Assembly: GCA_020352595.1 (NCBI GenBank)
Contig: CP070682.1
Span: 969,656 to 977,028, forward strand
DNA from: a bacterium
GTDB lineage: Bacteria; BMS3Abin14
DNA length: 7,373 nt
Direction: 5' to 3'
The notes under the pieces are model-generated. The model did not search any database. It had not been told where the DNA came from and worked only from the letters and a program-made list of their open reading frames with translations. Position numbers and translations under genes: made by a program. Shown piece by piece: positions 5,524 to 7,373 of the stretch (position 1 is the stretch's first letter; the number at the start of each line of letters is the position of its first letter).

Positions 5524-5576
5524 GTCACGCATGAGGTCGACCAACTCCGGACTTTTCATTCAAGGCTGGTGACGAG

Positions 5577-7373
5577 ATGACGCGTACCCCGTTCATGCCG
5601 CGCGGCCCCGTGCTTACGGTGGCCGCGGCTGCTCTCCTTCTCCTTTCCTCCTTCACCTGTTTCCTTTCCCCTGCCGCCGCGTTCGTGGATCGCGGCGAGG
5701 TCCTGTCGCGGACGCTGCCCAGCGGCATGGAAGTCCTCGTGCGCGAGGAGCCGGCCCAGAAGGTGGTGGAACTGCAGGTCTGGGTGGGTGTGGGCAGCAG
5801 GGACGAGCCCGCGGGCAGGGAGGGCATCGCCCACCTGTTCGAGCACATGCTTTTCAAGGGGACCGTGAAGCGTGGCGTAGGGGAGATCGCCCGGACGGTG
5901 GAGGCCTCGGGGGGGGACATCAACGCCTACACGTCCATGGATCACACGGTGTATCACATCACCATAGCCAGGGAGTTTTTCCAGACGGCCGTGGACATCC
6001 TGGCGGACGCGGTCCTCAACTCCACCTTCGACGCGGAGGAACTGGAGAAGGAGAAGCTCGTCGTCATCGAGGAGATCCACCGCGGCAGGGACAACCCCTC
6101 GAGGGTCTTCAACGAGGAGCTTTTCAAGGCCGCCTTCACGGTTCACCCCTACGGCAGGACCGTCATCGGGACGCCGGAGTCGGTGAGCAGCGTCACCAGG
6201 CAGGACATGGTGGATTTCCACCGCGCCTGGTACGTTCCGGGGAACATGAAGCTCGTGGCGGTGGGCGGCGTCGGCGCCGACCAGGTGTTCGAGGCTGCCG
6301 GCAGGCTCTTCGACGTCCCAGCGGCGGAGGGCGCCGTCAGGACCGTGGTCAGAGAGCCGGAACAGGGATCCATGAGGTCCTTCAGCGTTGTCCTGGATTC
6401 GGAGCCGGCCAGGCTGGCCCTGGCCTTTCCCATCGGCAGCCTCACGGACCCCGAGACACCGGTCCTGGACCTCGCCGCGGCCATCCTGGGCAGCGGCGGC
6501 AGCTCACGCCTCACGGCCCGCCTGAGGGACAGCGGCCTCGTGCACAGTGCCTGGTCCTACGCCTACACACCCGTGGACCCGGGCATCTTCGTTCTCGGGG
6601 CCACCACCGCCCAGGAGAGGGTGCCCCAGGCGCTGGAGGGCCTGCTCCGTGAAGTGGCAAGGCTGCAGAGCGAGCCGGTGAGCGAGCAGGAACTGGACCG
6701 GGCCCGGGATCAGATCCTCAGCGACAAGATCTTCTCCAAGGAGACCGTGGAGGGCCAGGCGCGGGAGATAGGCTACGTGGCCCTGACCCTCGGGGACCTG
6801 GATTTCAACGACAAGTATTACTCGCGTCTGCAGTCCGTGGAGCCGTCCGACATCCTCGAGGTGGCCAGGCGCGTCTTCAGGCCCGAGAGGGCCACCGTGG
6901 GGTTCCTGGCGAAGGGGCCGGAATTTACGCCGGACGAGGAGAAGGTCAACGCCCTCCTGGAAGGGACCCTGATGTCAGGCAGGAAGGCCGAAAAGGGGGA
7001 GGGCGAGGCCGTGTACCGCAGCGTCCTGCCCAACGGCGTCACCCTCCTCGTCCGGGAGGACCACAGGCTGCCCATAGTGGCGGCGCGGGTGGGCTTCCTG
7101 GGCGGGTCGAGGTACGAGACAGCAGACAGCCAGGGGATCTTCAACCTCCTGGCCCACCTCCTCACCCGGGGGACGCGGAAGCGCACCGCCCTCGAGATGG
7201 CCGAGACCCTCGACGGCATGTCGGCCTCTCTGGGCGGTTTTTCCGGCAGGAACAGCTTCGGGGTCACGGGCGTCTTCCTGAGCAACGATGCCTCCGAGGG
7301 CTTCTCCCTGATGAGAGAGGTCCTCACCGAATCCACCTTCCCGGAGGAGGAGGTGGCCCTTTTCAGGGAGCGG
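5577..7373 (+). CDS. Secreted M16-family zinc metallopeptidase, 5' part
   Basis: The frame is open for 599 codons to the right edge, so the C-terminus is missing. Residues 1-35 form a Sec signal peptide: Arg residues, a hydrophobic core (VAAAALLLLSS), and a probable cut after SPAAA, placing the enzyme in the periplasm or outside the cell. Cys28 is not in a good lipobox. The first M16 domain carries the inverted zinc motif HLFEH (His86, Glu89, His90) and the downstream ligand Glu165 or Glu166 (VVIEEI). A second M16-like domain begins near residue 480 (YRSVLPNGVTLLVRE); at its equivalent of the zinc motif it reads NLLAH, so it lacks the catalytic residues, as is typical of the partner half. A single-chain active-plus-inactive layout resembles pitrilysin and PqqL-like enzymes of roughly 850-950 residues. 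It would degrade peptides or small proteins held in its clamshell chamber. ATG 5577 has a weak GGTGA ribosome site four bases upstream. Confidence 0.94.
   Translation, partial: MTRTPFMPRGPVLTVAAAALLLLSSFTCFLSPAAAFVDRGEVLSRTLPSGMEVLVREEPAQKVVELQVWVGVGSRDEPAGREGIAHLFEHMLFKGTVKRGVGEIARTVEASGGDINAYTSMDHTVYHITIAREFFQTAVDILADAVLNSTFDAEELEKEKLVVIEEIHRGRDNPSRVFNEELFKAAFTVHPYGRTVIGTPESVSSVTRQDMVDFHRAWYVPGNMKLVAVGGVGADQVFEAAGRLFDVPAAEGAVRTVVREPEQGSMRSFSVVLDSEPARLALAFPIGSLTDPETPVLDLAAAILGSGGSSRLTARLRDSGLVHSAWSYAYTPVDPGIFVLGATTAQERVPQALEGLLREVARLQSEPVSEQELDRARDQILSDKIFSKETVEGQAREIGYVALTLGDLDFNDKYYSRLQSVEPSDILEVARRVFRPERATVGFLAKGPEFTPDEEKVNALLEGTLMSGRKAEKGEGEAVYRSVLPNGVTLLVREDHRLPIVAARVGFLGGSRYETADSQGIFNLLAHLLTRGTRKRTALEMAETLDGMSASLGGFSGRNSFGVTGVFLSNDASEGFSLMREVLTESTFPEEEVALFRER

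Noticed and set aside
5525..6514. Minus-strand frames opposite the M16 peptidase gene
   Set aside because: They are antisense to a frame carrying a signal peptide and the HLFEH zinc motif, and have no recognisable domains.

Overview
The window is GC-rich chromosomal DNA. It looks like ordinary core genome from an anaerobic or facultatively anaerobic bacterium. A coenzyme B12-dependent (class II, oxygen-independent) ribonucleotide reductase and a clostridial-type 2[4Fe-4S] ferredoxin point to anaerobic life. The secreted M16 metallopeptidase with a classical signal peptide would suit a diderm such as Desulfobacterota or Synergistota. The sequence alone does not settle the phylum, and I make no firm assignment. 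I see no transposase, integrase, phage gene, tRNA, rRNA or CRISPR array.

Layout. Bases 1-1698 (+) hold the C-terminal two thirds or so of NrdJ, open at the left edge. A 245-bp spacer with a possible promoter follows, then a 56-residue ferredoxin (1944-2114, +) with a near-perfect Shine-Dalgarno and a TTG start. A strong bidirectional terminator (2144-2173) separates it from a convergent minus-strand pair: thioredoxin (2433-2762) followed by a 61-residue zinc-ribbon protein (2205-2390). The trxA promoter is the best in the window, with TTGACA, a 17-bp spacer, TACTAT and an AT-rich block just upstream. The same AT-rich block lies in front of a divergent TrmH/SpoU-family RNA methyltransferase gene (2902-3702, +).

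The methyltransferase converges on a minus-strand creatininase-family amidohydrolase (3823-4527). The 120-bp gap between them holds an eight-unit, 7-bp tandem repeat and a perfect 16-bp inverted repeat whose loop contains the amidohydrolase stop codon. Divergent from the amidohydrolase is a HAD-superfamily phosphatase resembling pyrimidine 5'-nucleotidases (4743-5438, +). Last comes a secreted M16 zinc peptidase (from 5577, +), open at the right edge, with a catalytic first half and the beginning of a catalytically degenerate second half.

Working together. The genes do not form one pathway. NrdJ, thioredoxin, ferredoxin and the nucleotidase-like HAD protein touch on deoxynucleotide and thiol redox metabolism, but their separate promoters and alternating strands argue against a single operon. 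The only clear operon is trxA plus the zinc-ribbon gene. I found no convincing new multi-gene system. The points most worth a second look are non-coding: the heptamer array, the stop-codon-spanning palindrome, a cluster of GATC sites, and a promoter-like motif shared by two genes.
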